From a virus, in IMG/VR virus record IMGVR_UViG_3300047322_001193, positions 1-64,000 of that record: a stretch of DNA of 64,000 bases. One strand, given 5' to 3'. The notes below the pieces were generated by a model that was not told the DNA's origin, did no database searches, and worked only from the letters and a program-made list of their open reading frames with translations. Each line of letters opens with the position of its first letter. The first letter of the stretch is position 1. The position numbers and the translations under genes were made by a program. This document shows, piece after piece, positions 42,283 to 50,808 of this stretch.

Positions 42283-43031
42283 GGGGTCGACTCCTCTTCG
42301 GCGGCAGGTGCGGTGGTCTGGAACAGGTCGTAATACTCTTGCGTGCCGCCGCGCACGCCCCACTTCTGATAGAAGTACTCGCGGTTGGCTTCAGCCTGCT
42401 TCATGATGCGGTCACGTTCAGCATTGTCGGCGTTCTTCACTGTCTGAGATGCGTGGTGCAGGAAAGGGAGCTCCAGCGCTTCAGCTCGAATACCCACCTT
42501 CTGCATTCGTAAGTGGTAATCCCAGTCTTCGCAGAACGCGATCTTGAAGTTCTCGTCGAATGCGCCGACGACGTGATAGGTTTCGCGGCGGATCAGGTAG
42601 CAGCTGAAGTCGGGATGGGGGCGCTTCTTATCCGGATCCGGGTCAGGGCACGCCAGCAGCTTCTCCCGATCCCGCACTCCCACCGCAGTAACGAACGGTC
42701 CGCCGTCCGCAACCAGATGCCGGTACGTGTCGGGTCTCAGCTCGACATCGTTGTTCACCACCAGTGCGTACAGCTCTTGCGGGAAGCTCTCGAAAGCGAA
42801 CTCCAATCCCCTATTCCAACTCGCTGCGACACTCATCCCCGGCCTGTTCATGAGGGTGAAGATGTCGCGCTGGGTCGACAGCCACCGACCGGTACCATCC
42901 GTCGATCCGTTATCGATGATGAGGATGTGCACACCACCCTCAATATCCTGAGCGCGGAAGGTGCGCACCGCTTCTTTGGTGAGCGATAAGTTGTTCCTTA
43001 CCGGGCATATGATCCAGTTCATCTGATCCAT
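42279..43031 (-). CDS. GT2-type glycosyltransferase, 250 aa
   Basis: GT-A fold. IIDNGSTDGTGRW (residues about 38-50) is the nucleotide-binding turn, NNDVE (93-97) the DxD-like metal site, CEDWDYHLRM (167-176) the catalytic acidic motif, and LPFLHHAS (188-195) the C-terminal His. This is the family of rhamnosyl- and other inverting transferases. Acceptor unknown. TGATG overlap with the upstream methyltransferase. Confidence 0.75.
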   Translation of the reverse strand: MDQMNWIICPVRNNLSLTKEAVRTFRAQDIEGGVHILIIDNGSTDGTGRWLSTQRDIFTLMNRPGMSVAASWNRGLEFAFESFPQELYALVVNNDVELRPDTYRHLVADGGPFVTAVGVRDREKLLACPDPDPDKKRPHPDFSCYLIRRETYHVVGAFDENFKIAFCEDWDYHLRMQKVGIRAEALELPFLHHASQTVKNADNAERDRIMKQAEANREYFYQKWGVRGGTQEYYDLFQTTAPAAEEESTP

Positions 43032-44170
43032 CACTTCACCGCCTCCATTCCTAAGATCCACCAATCTCTCGCGATATCGGCACCGGCAACCGGACGCCAG
43101 TCAAAGCCCTTCACGTACTGCCACGATGCAGCCGCTTGTAACTGGGTCGTCAGCGACTTCCAGGTGAACCCCCACTTGTGGCGGTCCGCTTCATCCCCCA
43201 TGAACGCGCCGTAGACGTTGGTGAAGTAGGTGGCGTCATCGATCTGGTGCATCAGCCAGCGCTGAGCGAGCGACTGCATGTTCGGCACAAAGACCAGCAG
43301 ACTGCCGCCCGGTTTGAGAACCTGCCACGCTTGCTTCATGAAGCCGGTGGCGTGATCGCCCCAGACGTGTTCGAGGGTGTGATGCGCCACCACCAGATCC
43401 ATCGTGCTGTCGTGAAAGTAGTGGGTGAGATCGTCCCAGGTGCCGCAGATATCGGGCTCCCACTGCGCTTGAATGTCGATGTTGATCCAGCCCTGGCCGC
43501 GATCAAACGGGCGCTGGCCCGAGCCGCAATTGAGCTTGGTGCCGTGGGGGTGGAACGACTCGATGTCACGCTTGAGTGGCTGCGTTGACCCGATGAACGC
43601 GGTGGAGTCGTTCCAGCGCCGGATCGAGGACGTGTGCAGTCCGTACTTCTCGAAGAGCGCCATCCACTCCCAGTCCGTCATCGTGCGTTCGTTCGGCTGA
43701 TCGAAATGCTTCCACCTCTCATTCGGACAGAGGAAGTAGAACTTGCCCGACGCGCCCAGCAGCTCGCGGATGTTCGCCAGCGCCGCATCCAGGTTCACGA
43801 TGTGTTCCAGTGATCCGAGCGAGACGACGTAATCGAACCTGCCACCGGTCGATATCCAGTAGTCGCGCTCTTCAATCGAGACCTGTGCGATAGCGGCCTG
43901 CGGAGCGCGTGCCCGCGCCTTGATTGCGCCGATGCCGCTGATCTCGGATCCGAAACAGGTAACGCGTTTGGTTGCCTCGGCCAGGAAGTGACCGGCACCG
44001 CACCCTACATCCAGTAATCGCAGCAGCTTGTTGAACGGCACCCCCAGATCATCGAGGTGCTGGTTGCATTCAGTGGCGGGAGTGTGCCAGCCGTCGCCCA
44101 TCGCCAGGTATTTCGCGTCGTACCAGGCAGCCAGATCAGGAGTGGATTCGATGACCTTACGATATTCCAT
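43031..44170 (-). CDS. two-domain SAM methyltransferase, 379 aa
   Basis: Two class I methyltransferase units in one chain. The first has LLDVGCGAGHFL (52-63) as motif I and SLGSLEHIV (117-125) after it. The second starts with KLNCGSGQRPF (212-222), then AHHTLEHVW (262-270) and LKPGGSLLVFVPN (285-297). The second is of the type seen in surface-sugar operons. Both look complete for SAM binding. Targets, probably sugars, are inferred from the neighbours. Confidence 0.75.
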   Translation of the reverse strand: MEYRKVIESTPDLAAWYDAKYLAMGDGWHTPATECNQHLDDLGVPFNKLLRLLDVGCGAGHFLAEATKRVTCFGSEISGIGAIKARARAPQAAIAQVSIEERDYWISTGGRFDYVVSLGSLEHIVNLDAALANIRELLGASGKFYFLCPNERWKHFDQPNERTMTDWEWMALFEKYGLHTSSIRRWNDSTAFIGSTQPLKRDIESFHPHGTKLNCGSGQRPFDRGQGWINIDIQAQWEPDICGTWDDLTHYFHDSTMDLVVAHHTLEHVWGDHATGFMKQAWQVLKPGGSLLVFVPNMQSLAQRWLMHQIDDATYFTNVYGAFMGDEADRHKWGFTWKSLTTQLQAAASWQYVKGFDWRPVAGADIARDWWILGMEAVK

Positions 44171-44733
44171 CAATCCCGTCTCCAGATACCCAGCCCGTAC
44201 GCTTGCTTGTGCTTCGTCCAACCTTTGGCGACGAACGGATCGACAGCCTCTGACACTCCACCAGACGGGTAATCGTGTGTCAGCAGATACCCACCCGACC
44301 TGATACGTGACGCGACGATCTGCAAATCCCGCTCGACAACAGGCTGATCGTGGCAGCCGTCAATGAATGCGAAGTCAATCCCGTCTGGGGTGAGCCGCTC
44401 AATATGCACCGCTGCGGCTTCGGTGGTCATATGCAGCACGATGAATGGATGCCACTCACAGCGTTCCGCGACGTTCTCCATCCACTGCTTCGCTCTGTCC
44501 TCGAACTCGAACCACGGGTCGACATGAATGGTCATGAAGTTCTTAGCCGCAGCGACCTGCGAGATCAGACTCGACGAGCGCCCGACATCGCACCCGATTT
44601 CGATCAGGGTTGATTCATCCGGCAGTTCGTACAGCACGTCGAACATCGCCTGGCACTCGACAATCTGCAGGATATTCACGACGCTGATGGGGGAAGTGAT
44701 GCTCATCACCTCGTCGTAAGTGGGTACGTTCAT
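44170..44733 (-). CDS. class I SAM methyltransferase, 187 aa
   Basis: Motif I reads LIEIGCDVGRSS (43-54), followed by a helix and MTIHVDPWF as the acidic strand. IDFAFIDGCHDQPVVERDLQ is the motif of the Methyltransf_24 group, which often carries G-x-H/D-x-Y after D-G-x-H. This family O-methylates sugars, for example in rhamnose and mycinose biosynthesis. The start at 44733 is chosen because GGAGG precedes it by nine bases and it overlaps the upstream stop (ATGA). Confidence 0.7.
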   Translation of the reverse strand: MNVPTYDEVMSITSPISVVNILQIVECQAMFDVLYELPDESTLIEIGCDVGRSSSLISQVAAAKNFMTIHVDPWFEFEDRAKQWMENVAERCEWHPFIVLHMTTEAAAVHIERLTPDGIDFAFIDGCHDQPVVERDLQIVASRIRSGGYLLTHDYPSGGVSEAVDPFVAKGWTKHKQAYGLGIWRRD

Positions 44734-45458
44734 AATGGCCATCCTCCAATCGCGTCCCACACCGGCTTCATCACTCGATCTTTGCCTGTGACGGGATCGC
44801 TGTATCCGCCATTGAAATGGATCGCGCAGGGGAAGGTTTGAGTCAGCGCGTTGTAGATCCGTCCGTCCATCACCTGCAGTTCATCGGCGAGATCGCCATT
44901 ACCTGCCGACTGAAAGACCTGGCACTCGGTATCGAGCACGAACTGCGGTCCGAACTTCCCGTCAACGAACGCTTGCACCATCCAGCCCTGCTCGTTCTGA
45001 TCCTCGCCCACTTTGTCCATGTAGTCGTCGCGCAGCATCTGCCACATCGGAATCAGGTAGTCGAGCTCGCCCATGAACTGGCCACTGCCCAGCCAGCGAT
45101 AGTGGTGGCCGGGATCCGGGAAGCGGTCAGCCAACCAACAACGCGGATAGCATTCGGTCTCGGTCGCCATCAGGCAGCCCGGTGCACCGACGTAGAAGTA
45201 CTTGAGCTTGATCTCCATCAGCCCGCTGAGGAAGAAGCTGTCGCGCCCATCGGTGTAGAGGATGTGCGTTGCGCCGGTGCGCTTCATCTGCTGGAAGTGT
45301 TCCAGCATCTGCGTGATCTTGATACGCGGCCAGTCGGTATAGGTCTGGCCCAGCCCGTACGGGTGCAGTGGAATGGCGAAGCGGTCGCAGCTCTTCTGCA
45401 GACGCCAGATCGGCCAGGCAGTCTCGAACACGCAGGCTGTGATCGCGGCGAGCGTCAC
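44730..45458 (-). CDS. PLOD/procollagen-type glycosyltransferase, 242 aa
   Basis: Contains ILYTDGRDSFFLSGLMEIKL (DxxD at residues 70-73) and then ATETECYPRCW, and WLGSGQFMGELDYL (GSGQFMG at 124-130). This order, D-x-x-D, then E, then the GSGGFIG box, is that of the GT domain in procollagen lysyl hydroxylase/glucosyltransferases and of viral relatives. It would transfer a hexose, possibly to a protein side chain. Family assignment rests on these motifs. ATGA overlap with both neighbours. Confidence 0.65.
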   Translation of the reverse strand: MTLAAITACVFETAWPIWRLQKSCDRFAIPLHPYGLGQTYTDWPRIKITQMLEHFQQMKRTGATHILYTDGRDSFFLSGLMEIKLKYFYVGAPGCLMATETECYPRCWLADRFPDPGHHYRWLGSGQFMGELDYLIPMWQMLRDDYMDKVGEDQNEQGWMVQAFVDGKFGPQFVLDTECQVFQSAGNGDLADELQVMDGRIYNALTQTFPCAIHFNGGYSDPVTGKDRVMKPVWDAIGGWPL

Positions 45459-45997
45459 GGCTTCCTCCGGTACGCCAGAGTTTGCACGTGCCCGCCATCC
45501 CAGCCCGCACAGACGCGTTTCACGGTGTCGAACACGTCGGGGAAGTTGTGGGGCTCGTAGTCGTGGAAGACCGCCCAGCCACCACTCTTGAGCCGCGGTA
45601 ACCAGACGGCACAGTCCAGTTCAATCCAGGGACGCTCATGATTGGCGTCGATGAACACCAGATCGATGCTCTCCAGCGGGAAGTAGGCTTTGGCCACATT
45701 AGAATCGCCGACGATGGTCAGGTAGTCCTCGACGCCGATGCGCTTCATGTTGGCCTGGAACTTATCGAGATAGGGTGTGCCGTCGAAGTCCGGGCCGAAG
45801 ATATCCACACAAGCGAGGTGGAAGAATTTGGTCTTCATCAGCTGACCGGGCACGCTGGTCGAGCGCCCGTGATAGATACCGACCTCCACAACACTGGCAT
45901 TGTCGGGCAGGTTCGAGAGGATCGCGTGATACTGCGACGCCTCTTCAAATGAGAACCAGCCTTCAATAGTGGCGGTGAGATTCCAGAACTCGCTCAT
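45455..45997 (-). CDS. class I SAM methyltransferase, 180 aa
   Basis: Motif I VVEVGIYHGRSTSV (36-49), acidic strand LACVDIFGPDF and the phrase IDLVFIDANHERPWIELDCA (D-A-N-H plus a following acidic run) place it in the Methyltransf_24 group, like the gene at 44170 but clearly a distinct protein. The conserved FHDYEPHNFPDV near the end is part of the family. Probably a sugar O-methyltransferase. Coupled to both neighbours by ATGA overlaps. Confidence 0.7.
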   Translation of the reverse strand: MSEFWNLTATIEGWFSFEEASQYHAILSNLPDNASVVEVGIYHGRSTSVPGQLMKTKFFHLACVDIFGPDFDGTPYLDKFQANMKRIGVEDYLTIVGDSNVAKAYFPLESIDLVFIDANHERPWIELDCAVWLPRLKSGGWAVFHDYEPHNFPDVFDTVKRVCAGWDGGHVQTLAYRRKP

Positions 45998-46716
45998 TGC
46001 TGGATCACCCCTTTGTATCGCGTCATCTTGTGCGCCCCGACTGCCGGATCTCCTGCGGTGTTGGTGAGCCCACAGGCATACACCACCTCAGGGAATAGTG
46101 AGCCGACGAAGAACCCGGCATTGACGATCTTCTGGCAGAAGGCGAAGTCTTCACTCATCCCAGTACCCGGCCCGTGTGCGTCGAGCGGTCCGTACTCGTG
46201 CCAGGTCTCCCAATGCATCAGGTGCGAATAACCCGACACCGCATCATGAGCCCGCAGATGCAGCACCTCACCCGCTTCAGTCTCGATCTGGTGCGCGACG
46301 TTCCATTGATGGAAGGGGTGGGTGCTGCCCGCCAGCACACGGTAGCCGAGACCCCACGACGTGACCCAGGCGTCGAGCATCTTCTTCAGCCAGCCGGGTG
46401 TGAAGAACACGTCGTTGTCGGAGAGGTAAATCATACGGGTCGGACCCCAGTACTTCTCGGCCCAGTACACCCCGAGATTGCGCACCTGGCCGGTGATGCC
46501 ACGGGATTGGGTAACGCGCAGGATCGTGTAGTTCTTCATGCCCAGGAGTCGCTGCTGGATGCAGTTGTGGGTCGGCTCGTCACTCTCGTCATCAACAATG
46601 GTGAGATAGAAGGCGTCGTGCGGTGTGTTGAGATAGAGACTGTTGATCGATTGCATGGTGAGTCGCAGCCGACCCTTCACGAGCATGATGATATTGGTCT
46701 TGTCGGTGGTCTTCAT
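45994..46716 (-). CDS. GT2-type glycosyltransferase, 240 aa
   Basis: GT-A fold with TIVDDESDEPTHN as the sugar-nucleotide turn, YLSDNDVFFTPGWL (DND) as the metal site, and a late acidic motif MSEDFAFCQKI. It resembles GT2 enzymes that add sugars to polysaccharide or protein. The acceptor is unknown. It stands between the radical SAM gene and a methyltransferase with four-base overlaps on both sides. Confidence 0.7.
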   Translation of the reverse strand: MKTTDKTNIIMLVKGRLRLTMQSINSLYLNTPHDAFYLTIVDDESDEPTHNCIQQRLLGMKNYTILRVTQSRGITGQVRNLGVYWAEKYWGPTRMIYLSDNDVFFTPGWLKKMLDAWVTSWGLGYRVLAGSTHPFHQWNVAHQIETEAGEVLHLRAHDAVSGYSHLMHWETWHEYGPLDAHGPGTGMSEDFAFCQKIVNAGFFVGSLFPEVVYACGLTNTAGDPAVGAHKMTRYKGVIQQ

Positions 46717-48182
46717 TCGGGTTCACTCGTTCTCAACATGAACGGCGGCAGCTTGCCCATACCCATGCTGGCTTCGTATCGACGAGCCGCCGCCGCGGAG
46801 TAGTAAGGAATTTGGAGCTTTGTCCTTACTTCTCGTTCTACCCGGTCCCGCAGTCGCACAATGTCATCCGCGCTGAGATGATCCGTGTAGACGTAACTCT
46901 TGTAACCGCCATCCGGATCGCCTTTGTAGTAGTCAGCGATCTGGGTGTAATCGAGATCGATGGAATAGAGGAAGTCGCCGTTCACCTCAAAGCACCAGAT
47001 GTCGGTGCTAAGAACCCGACGTGATCGGTCGTAATATGGCGAGCCGGGATATGCCGTGATGATCGTGACATCGAAGTCGGCAGGTTTGACGGCGAGCAAC
47101 CAATCCTCAGTCTGCTGAACTGTGGTTTCGCTCTCTCCGGGATGGCCGAGACTCATCAGCGCCTTCATCTCCAGGCCGTACTTGTGCGAAATCTCCATCG
47201 CAATCGTGTTGTCGGTGAGAGTGGCGTTCTTGTTGATGTTCTTCAGAATGCGCGGTGAGCCGCTCTCAAAGCCGCACATGATTCTCCGGAATCCGGCCCG
47301 ATACATCGCTTCAGCTTGTGTGGGGGTGAAGAGCTCCGACTTCACAAACCCCCGGCATCTGAACCCGACACCCAATTCACACTGCAGATCATCGATGGCG
47401 TGCATCAATTCCAGCATCTGGCGGTTCACATTCAACTCGTCGTCGAAGAACATGAAGCCGTGGATGCCGTGCACTTCATAGATGTGCCGCATCTCCGCGA
47501 TCACGTTCTCTGTCGGGCGCAGGCGCACTCTTCTCAACATCGCTGAGTCCCGGCCAGCGCAGAAGTTGCAGCCGAACGGACAGCCTAATTGCCCGATGAG
47601 ACCGGTGACCGGTACCCCATCAATGGTGTAGTGGTACGACTTCAGATCGACCAGGTGCCGGGCAGGAAAGGGCAGCTCACCCAATCGCTTGCCGGTGAGA
47701 AAGAAGAGCGTGTTGGGATCGTCGGCGTCAATCACACCCGCTTCCGTTTGGATAGCGAGATCAATCGCGTCCTCACCATCGCCCGCGACAATCACATTGA
47801 AGAGAGATTCGAGCTGGTCGGCAGCCCCCAATGCCCGGCTACTGGCGTGCTTCTTAACCGCTGCATAAACGAGCGTGGGATGGGGGCCGCCGAGAATCAG
47901 TTTGGCATCCGGCAGCGCGGCCCGGATGGTCTTCGCGAGTATCGTGACGGCAGGCATCTGGGGTGTCGTAGCCGTCATCGCGAAGATCCGGGCCTCGCTG
48001 CGGGCGCAGTGGTCGAGGGTGGCGTCCTGGTAGTTCACGACGCCGTTCAGATCGAGGTGTTCAACCGGATATCCCGCCTGCTCGGCCACTGCAGCCACTT
48101 TCAGTATACCGAGTGCGACAAATACTCTCTCGTCGAGTAAGAAGATCGAGGGTGGTGTGATGAAGCAGACGCGTGGCTTCAT
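46713..48182 (-). CDS. radical SAM enzyme with B12-binding-like N-domain, 489 aa
   Basis: Residues 1-190 have a Rossmann-type cobalamin-binding-like domain (VCFITPPSIFLLDERVFVAL; LILGGPHPTLV), though the usual DxHxxG histidine is not seen. C201-x3-C205-x2-C208 (in LGCPFGCNFCAG) binds the 4Fe-4S cluster of radical SAM enzymes. The remaining barrel carries FMFFDDELN, GFESGSPRIL and LGHPGESETTVQ, all typical. Such B12-type enzymes often methylate unactivated carbon or phosphorus, or cut rings, during sugar and antibiotic synthesis. A host copy of a surface-sugar gene is possible. Confidence 0.8.
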   Translation of the reverse strand: MKPRVCFITPPSIFLLDERVFVALGILKVAAVAEQAGYPVEHLDLNGVVNYQDATLDHCARSEARIFAMTATTPQMPAVTILAKTIRAALPDAKLILGGPHPTLVYAAVKKHASSRALGAADQLESLFNVIVAGDGEDAIDLAIQTEAGVIDADDPNTLFFLTGKRLGELPFPARHLVDLKSYHYTIDGVPVTGLIGQLGCPFGCNFCAGRDSAMLRRVRLRPTENVIAEMRHIYEVHGIHGFMFFDDELNVNRQMLELMHAIDDLQCELGVGFRCRGFVKSELFTPTQAEAMYRAGFRRIMCGFESGSPRILKNINKNATLTDNTIAMEISHKYGLEMKALMSLGHPGESETTVQQTEDWLLAVKPADFDVTIITAYPGSPYYDRSRRVLSTDIWCFEVNGDFLYSIDLDYTQIADYYKGDPDGGYKSYVYTDHLSADDIVRLRDRVEREVRTKLQIPYYSAAAARRYEASMGMGKLPPFMLRTSEPE

Positions 48183-48538
48183 CAGTTGGTCCTGTGCTCA
48201 TCGCAGCTGGTCTCTTCACCACAACTACAATCTCGGAATCCCTGCAGCCTGGAGAGCGCATTCATGATGGACTCACGCGCCACATTCAGTGCCAGCTGGG
48301 GTGTCGGGATCATGTCGATCTTCACCTTGTCGAGCACGATGCCGACCGTCACGACCAGGCCGTCGTTGCGCTGGCCCTGCAGTTCCGCTTTGTAAGATGG
48401 CGGGATGCGCGGATCGATGGACTGGCTGAATGCGCTCATCCCGATCTGCTTCCAGCCACGATTCGCCCGCGCCATTTCGGAAATGATGCGAGAGTTCGGG
48501 ATGTGCCCGTTCGACTTCTTGATCTTAGGCTTGCCCAT
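48182..48538 (-). CDS. hypothetical protein, 118 aa
   Basis: Starts MGKPKIKKSNGHIPN and contains IPTPQLALNVARESIMNALS. The C-terminus has a Cys/His run (CSCGEETSCDEH) that could bind a metal. The start overlaps the end of the upstream glycosyltransferase by 14 bases. It has no sugar-enzyme motif and is the one unrecognised gene inside the glycan operon. Confidence 0.5.
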   Translation of the reverse strand: MGKPKIKKSNGHIPNSRIISEMARANRGWKQIGMSAFSQSIDPRIPPSYKAELQGQRNDGLVVTVGIVLDKVKIDMIPTPQLALNVARESIMNALSRLQGFRDCSCGEETSCDEHRTN

Positions 48539-49286
48539 CGCCAGCGCACCTCCAGGGCAGCACATCGCGGTAGTTGTCGTACACCCAGCGATGCGAGACT
48601 TCGTGAATCTCCTGATCGCTTAACCCTTCATGTTTGGCTGCCCACTCGATGTACTGCGGCGTCGTCGATGTACGCCCACCGAAGTGATGACAGTCAATTC
48701 CAACCATTCGCACACGATAGCCGTAACGATGAGCCTCAGCACAGATCGCATAGTCGTAGCAGTGAAATCCCCCAGGAACAGCAGGCCAGCCGCCACACTT
48801 GTCGAGAAGAGCGCGGCGTACAACAAGAGCAAAGCCGTCCAGCACCGCCACGTCGCAACTACCTGCGAACCGGGTGCCGTGCGCTTCGGCGTCGCGGGTG
48901 TTGGAGAGATAGTGACCCCGAGCGAGTTGCTGGAGCTGATAGGGCCGACGATAGATATCAGGCGTGCCATGATCGAGACCTCCACCGAACCCCACCACTC
49001 CCACTGCGGGGTCGTCGAATTCGCCTAAGATGCGCAGATCCCAGCCGCGTTGATAGACCTCCACGTCGTCGTGGATGTAAGCCAGGATCGGTTCCGTTGT
49101 CTGTTCGTAGAGCGCTTGATAACTCCCGATGACACCGAAGTTGAGCTCGGGCGTGTTGCGCATGAAGTGAAGCTGGTAATCCTTCGTCGCAGCGGAATGC
49201 AGATGCAGAGTCGTGACCGGTGCCGGGATCTCGGGATCGGGTACCATCGTGGCGATGCACAGCCCGAGCTTGTCGTGTACGTTCAT
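48525..49286 (-). CDS. GT-A glycosyltransferase, 253 aa
   Basis: Contains ILAYIHDDVEVYQRGWDLRI, where HDD/DDVE is the DxD metal site, then VVGFGGGLDHGTP and VLDGFALVVRRALLDKCGGW, the acceptor-side loop of GT2 enzymes, and IDCHHFGGRT, the late His motif. Start at 49286 in ATGA overlap with the GT-B gene upstream. It seems a distinct branch from the 42279 and 45994 enzymes. Substrate unknown. Confidence 0.7.
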   Translation of the reverse strand: MNVHDKLGLCIATMVPDPEIPAPVTTLHLHSAATKDYQLHFMRNTPELNFGVIGSYQALYEQTTEPILAYIHDDVEVYQRGWDLRILGEFDDPAVGVVGFGGGLDHGTPDIYRRPYQLQQLARGHYLSNTRDAEAHGTRFAGSCDVAVLDGFALVVRRALLDKCGGWPAVPGGFHCYDYAICAEAHRYGYRVRMVGIDCHHFGGRTSTTPQYIEWAAKHEGLSDQEIHEVSHRWVYDNYRDVLPWRCAGDGQA

Positions 49287-50443
49287 GCGAGCCCATCCAG
49301 GAACCACTTCTTCCAGCGCGACGGCCACAACAGCTTCCAGTCGAGGTGCTCCACACTGCTGCGGCACATCGCCGGATCATGACCGTGACACAGCACGTTC
49401 TCGATCTCGACAGCGAAGTCGATGGGGCGGTAGACGGGACGCAGGCAATTGTGGGGTGTATCGAGGCGCTCGGCGACAGGATCCACTAACCAGACGGTGT
49501 TGGGGATCAGCTCCGCAGCACCACCATACGATCCGGTAATGCACGGCACCCCGCACGCCAGCGACTCCACTACTGGATATCCGAACCCTTCACCCAGACT
49601 GGGCAGCATCGTCACGTCACATGCAGAGTAGTAGTAACTCAGCTCGGTATCGCTCAGCACCGACGACTGGGTGACAATCGTCCGGTTCTGCAGATCGAAG
49701 TCAGCGGCGAGTGCCTGGATATCCCAGCTCCTCAGCAGCGTATCGACATGCGCCCAGAAGATGAGATTGGGATGGGTCTCGCGCAGCTTCGCGATGGTTG
49801 CGAACGCCAGCCCCCAATCCTTACGTGCTTGGTTGGTCATGACGCAGCCGACCACCAGATCATCCGCACGCGCTCCGAGTGCCATCCGAGCGGCGACACG
49901 ATCTCGCGGGGTGAAGACGTCCAGGTTCATTCCGTGCGGGATCCATTCCACTTCATTGCCGGTCGACTGCAGGACCACCTCAGCACCGAAGATGCCGTAC
50001 GCCAGGGTGCGGTTATAGCCCGCCAGCGTCTGGCAGCTCATGGTTGTGAGCCGCTTCCCTACTCCATATGAGTCGATAGGAAAGTAGCCCCAGCGCTGAA
50101 ATCTCCCTGACCGTAGGAACTCGCCCAGCGCGCCGTCAATACCGACAGGATTAGCGAACCAGTGCAGGCGGGAAGGATCCCAGATCGAGAAGATGATGCC
50201 CTTCTGCTCGCCTGCGAAATCCCGCCAGGTCGACTCGATATAGCGCTCGCCCCACTGCGCCGATTCCGGGAAGTTGAGGTTCGGGAAGGGTAACTGGAAT
50301 GAGCCGACGCCGCCTCGCCCAAGATACCCCACACGGAACTGTGGCAACCCGGCAACGAGCGAAGCCAGGTCGCGCCCAATCCGTGCCAGTCCCGTGTGGA
50401 GGTTCGGGGAGTCGCCGAGGAAGAGTATGGGGATCGGTTGCAT
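49283..50443 (-). CDS. GT-B (GT4-type) glycosyltransferase, 386 aa
   Basis: Two Rossmann halves: N-terminal PILFLGDSPNLHTGLARIGR (Gly-rich acceptor loop), C-terminal half beginning LVVGCVMTNQARKDWGLAFA. The donor-binding motif EGFGYPVVESLACGVP (E-x7-E) near residue 280 and the helix VEIENVL follow the GT4 pattern. GT4 enzymes are retaining transferases that build polysaccharides. It is the second gene of the operon, overlapping the previous one by TGATG. Confidence 0.8.
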   Translation of the reverse strand: MQPIPILFLGDSPNLHTGLARIGRDLASLVAGLPQFRVGYLGRGGVGSFQLPFPNLNFPESAQWGERYIESTWRDFAGEQKGIIFSIWDPSRLHWFANPVGIDGALGEFLRSGRFQRWGYFPIDSYGVGKRLTTMSCQTLAGYNRTLAYGIFGAEVVLQSTGNEVEWIPHGMNLDVFTPRDRVAARMALGARADDLVVGCVMTNQARKDWGLAFATIAKLRETHPNLIFWAHVDTLLRSWDIQALAADFDLQNRTIVTQSSVLSDTELSYYYSACDVTMLPSLGEGFGYPVVESLACGVPCITGSYGGAAELIPNTVWLVDPVAERLDTPHNCLRPVYRPIDFAVEIENVLCHGHDPAMCRSSVEHLDWKLLWPSRWKKWFLDGLA

Positions 50444-50808
50444 CAGTCTGCACCTTTCATTTCAGTAACGGACACATACGGTGCGCCGGGCTCACGGGGT
50501 GTAGTGGCCGCCTCAATCGTCTTGACCGGCACGCCCAGTTCAACGAGCCGCTCTTTACTCAGCCGCCCACCCTTACCCGAATAACCCAGCGTGATACGAT
50601 GGAAGCCGAATTTGACGCTCTTGACGTCTGCGGTCGCCAGCATGGCACCGATCTCCAGGTTCAGCTCCGCGAGTTCGGACTCGATAGCGTCCTGCTGATA
50701 CTTGAGTTCGATACGCCGCGCTGCCAGCTTCTCGAAGTCGTTCTGGACGAGATATTGCGACTCGGACCATTCCGGTGCTGGCGGCTGAGAATTCGGTACA
50801 AATGGCAT
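50443..50808 (-). CDS. coiled-coil protein at head of glycan operon, 121 aa
   Basis: A helical region (DFEKLAARRIELKYQQDAIE, then SELAELNLEIGAML) with heptad spacing is followed by a beta part (VKFGFHRITLGYSGKGGRL) and a short helix (KERLVELGVPVKTIEAA). The layout resembles small phage proteins of the Siphovirus Gp157 group and the gene at 4388. It may be unrelated to glycans and simply be the last replication-associated gene. It is first in the transcript from the 50809-50924 promoter region. Confidence 0.5.
   Translation of the reverse strand: MPFVPNSQPPAPEWSESQYLVQNDFEKLAARRIELKYQQDAIESELAELNLEIGAMLATADVKSVKFGFHRITLGYSGKGGRLSKERLVELGVPVKTIEAATTPREPGAPYVSVTEMKGAD

Noticed and set aside
48173-49132. 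319-aa plus-strand open frame
   Set aside because: Antisense to the glycosyltransferase and adjacent gene; Arg/His-rich shadow.
42279-50443. DNA base hypermodification pathway
   Set aside because: The glycan operon lacks thymidylate-synthase-like, hydroxymethyl-transferase or base-modifying genes, so a surface or protein glycan fits better. DNA as acceptor is not excluded but has no support.
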